DNA from: Candidatus Woesearchaeota archaeon CG10_big_fil_rev_8_21_14_0_10_32_24
GTDB lineage: Archaea; Nanobdellota; Nanobdellia; Woesearchaeales; GW2011-AR9
Assembly (NCBI GenBank): GCA_002763025.1
Contig: PCYG01000020.1
Location: 1 to 7,723, forward strand
Direction of reading: 5' to 3'
Length of the DNA: 7,723 nucleotides
Shown here: piece after piece, positions 6,483-7,723 of the stretch
Position numbering within the stretch: position 1 is the stretch's first letter
How the letters are laid out: each line of letters begins with the position of its first letter
The notes under the pieces: generated by a model
What the model was told of the DNA's origin: nothing
What the model saw: the letters and a program-made list of their open reading frames with translations, nothing else
The model's database searches: none
Program-made: the position numbers and the translations under genes

Positions 6483-6734
6483 ATGGCAAAAAAAAATGAA
6501 TTAAATGAATTAAGTCTGGGATATGCAGGAGCAGCTGTTTCTGCAATTGGCATGTTTTTGTTAGGAGTTGGATGGAACCTGGGAATATATGCAAATGCAG
6601 CAATGGAAATGGCAAAATGGCATTTATTATTTTCCCAAAGTATTTTAGGTATTTTTGGTGGAATGATTGAAGCTGCAATCTGGGGATTTATTGCATTATA
6701 CGCAATTGGATGGTTTTATAATAAGTGGGCATAA
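6483..6734 (+). CDS. Small two-helix membrane protein, DUF5676/holin-like
   Basis: An 83-residue protein with a short charged N-terminus (MAKKNELNEL) and two hydrophobic helices at about 13-36 and 52-78, both rich in small residues (G23, G28, G30; G56, G59, G60) suited to tight helix packing. The ending GFIALYAIGWFYNKW resembles the conserved tail of small archaeal two-TM proteins annotated as DUF5676 or 'bacteriophage holin'; that naming is by resemblance only, and no phage genes are nearby. No cysteines are present. It lies 38 bases after the FeS-cupredoxin gene with no promoter between them, so it is probably co-transcribed and could be a partner of that protein. An in-frame TTG at 6456 would add nine residues but has no ribosome binding site. 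Its stop codon sits in the loop of the terminator hairpin. Confidence 0.7.
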   Translation: MAKKNELNELSLGYAGAAVSAIGMFLLGVGWNLGIYANAAMEMAKWHLLFSQSILGIFGGMIEAAIWGFIALYAIGWFYNKWA

Positions 6735-6744
6735 GCCCATTTTT
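6724..6744 (+). terminator. Stem-loop with T-tract ending the second unit
   Basis: TGGGC (6726-6730) pairs with GCCCA (6735-6739) around the four-base loop ATAA and is followed by five Ts (6740-6744). The stem can be extended by a G-T and an A-T pair. A further T-run lies at 6753-6757. The hairpin closes the transcript of the FeS-cupredoxin and two-TM genes and separates it from the regulator that follows. Confidence 0.65.
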
Positions 6745-6752
6745 CCATTACA

Positions 6753-6762
6753 TTTTTAAAAA
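6753..6762 (+). promoter_or_regulatory. TATA-like element of the membrane wHTH gene
   Basis: TTTTTAAAAA is centred about 25 bases before ATG 6783, the normal distance from an archaeal TATA box to a transcription start, so the message would begin at the start codon. The motif is low complexity and its first half may also serve as a termination T-run for the upstream gene. Confidence 0.35.
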
Positions 6763-6782
6763 CAAAGCGAATATAGAAAAAT

Positions 6783-7283
6783 ATGGTTAATTTAAGTCAA
6801 AAAAACATAGGATATGGCATTGTAGGATTTGCAATTATTTTAATTGTTCTCTTAACATTTGTAAAAATAAATCAAGACACTGAAGAAGTACTTCTTTGTC
6901 AAGCAATTGATGGTAATCCAAATATTGGGATGAGTGAATGTCCCGCCCATAATAGTTCTGGGTCATGGGTATTGACACTTGCCTTTGGGGTTACTGCGGT
7001 AATATTGACAATTGGGTTATACCTTGTGTTTGTCCAACCTCCAGAAACAAAAAAAATAATTGAATCTGATTTTAAAAATGTGAGGGTAGAAGAACTTGAT
7101 GAAGAAGAACAAAAGATTTACCATTTGCTGAAGGAACATGAAGGAAGTATGTATCAAAGTGATCTTGTCAAAAAAACGGAAATGTCTAAAGTTCAAATTA
7201 CACGTGTGTTAGATAAAATGGAACTTCATAAAATTCTTGAACGGAAACGGAGAGGGATGGCTAATTTAGTTGTTTTGAAATGA
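6783..7283 (+). CDS. Membrane-anchored MarR-like winged-helix regulator
   Basis: A 166-residue protein with two membrane helices (about 10-28 and 62-84) enclosing an external loop of about 33 residues, then a cytoplasmic linker and a winged helix-turn-helix at about 106-166. The HTH segment (MYQSDLVKKTEMSKVQITRV in part, helix 3 near 134-146) and the wing ending RRGMANLVVLK match the archaeal DUF7343/MarR-like domain. The loop holds C39, M50, C53, H56 and the motif ECPAH, which could form a disulfide or bind copper. A design that senses redox or metal outside and acts on DNA inside is inferred from topology. It has its own TATA-like element after a terminator, so it may act as a regulator separate from the ArsR protein. 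Its last 23 bases overlap the convergent gene. Direct targets are unknown. Confidence 0.78.
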   Translation: MVNLSQKNIGYGIVGFAIILIVLLTFVKINQDTEEVLLCQAIDGNPNIGMSECPAHNSSGSWVLTLAFGVTAVILTIGLYLVFVQPPETKKIIESDFKNVRVEELDEEEQKIYHLLKEHEGSMYQSDLVKKTEMSKVQITRVLDKMELHKILERKRRGMANLVVLK

Positions 7284-7723
7284 TTTGAATGTTATATTCC
7301 ATTATTTTAAGATATAAATCTATTTTCTTTTTAATATCTTCCTTTAATTTTTCTTCAAAATTTAATTTATCAATTTCATGATGCCAATCAATATCAGGGA
7401 GTATGGTTAACGATCCCACAAATTTTCTATTCGCTAATGCTGCCTGTTCTTCAATGTCTTTCGCGATATCAGTACCAAATAATTTTAAAGCTTTAAATTT
7501 AGATATGGAATTAGATCCCGCTTTTAATAAATAGGGAACGCGTTCAATACGATCTTCCCAAATGCCACATTGAATATCTAATTGTGGAAATTCTATTCTT
7601 AACTTTGCAATCCACCATGCTTGTTGCTCCTGGCTTGGTATTGTTGCATGTTCAAAAGGTGTGCCCTCTTGTGGAATCAAACCATACACATGAATTTTAT
7701 GGATATCATATTTTTTAATAAAG
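7261..7723 (-). CDS. Radical SAM protein, BioB-related, C-terminal part (cut by window)
   Basis: The frame is open to the right edge of the window, so only about 154 C-terminal residues are seen; the GTG at 7687-7689 is an internal valine and not a start, since conserved-looking sequence (FIKKYDIHKIHVYGLIP) continues upstream of it. The visible part holds the late barrel strands of a radical SAM enzyme: YGLIPQEGTPFE, then CGIWEDRIERVPYLLKAGSN and SKFKALKLFGT. The cysteine triad that binds the FeS cluster would lie off the window. The pattern recalls biotin-synthase-related archaeal proteins, but the substrate cannot be told. It runs towards the membrane regulator and overlaps it by 23 bases. 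No link to the copper genes is evident. Confidence 0.6.
   Translation of the reverse strand, partial: FIKKYDIHKIHVYGLIPQEGTPFEHATIPSQEQQAWWIAKLRIEFPQLDIQCGIWEDRIERVPYLLKAGSNSISKFKALKLFGTDIAKDIEEQAALANRKFVGSLTILPDIDWHHEIDKLNFEEKLKEDIKKKIDLYLKIMEYNIQIISKQLN

Noticed and set aside
115..7283. Signs of CRISPR arrays, insertion sequences, attachment sites or replication origins
   Set aside because: No spaced direct repeats, transposase-like reading frames or terminal inverted repeats were seen; the genes look like an ordinary inherited or transferred metal locus.

Overview
The window looks like archaeal DNA from an AT-rich genome. It has TATA/BRE-like promoter elements at distances that imply leaderless or nearly leaderless transcripts, Shine-Dalgarno motifs mainly inside operons (GGTGA, GAGGT, GGAGG), and a membrane-anchored winged-helix regulator of an architecture I know mainly from Archaea. 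Small-genome groups such as the DPANN archaea would fit, but the phylum cannot be fixed from this sequence alone.

All but the last gene form a compact metal (most likely copper) and thiol/sulfur handling island. Unit 1 (115-4768, + strand) is a very tightly packed operon: an ArsR-type regulator, a Cu+ exporting P1B-1 ATPase with an N-terminal YHS domain, a thiol-methyltransferase-like SAM enzyme, a lipoprotein rhodanese, a DUF302 protein, a possible 30-residue small protein, and a small free-standing YHS protein. Junctions overlap by 1 or 4 bases or are 1-2 bases apart. Unit 2 (4831-6734) follows a 14-bp perfect palindrome and a TATA-like element. It encodes a NapH/NosR/CcoG-like membrane iron-sulfur protein with a C-terminal type-1 cupredoxin domain, then a small two-helix membrane protein. 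It ends in a clear stem-loop plus T-tract. Unit 3 (6783-7283) is a two-TM protein with an external Cys/His loop and a C-terminal MarR-like winged helix. The C-terminal part of a BioB-related radical SAM protein converges on it from the right edge and overlaps it by 23 bp.

The pieces suggest one scheme (inference). The ArsR protein senses metal and may control both unit 1 and unit 2. CopA exports Cu+, with YHS domains helping to bind or deliver metal. The unit 2 protein moves electrons between cytoplasmic FeS clusters and an external cupredoxin, perhaps setting the Cu+/Cu2+ state. The methyltransferase, rhodanese and DUF302 proteins may deal with the sulfide or thiols bound up with soft metals. 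The least ordinary items are the FeS-membrane-cupredoxin fusion, the overlapping small-ORF/YHS start region with twin GGAGG-N9-ATG signals and a potential -1 slippery heptamer, and the SmtB-like palindrome ahead of unit 2.

No stretch longer than 300 bases lacks a gene. The largest non-coding pieces are 1-114, 4769-4830 and 6735-6782.
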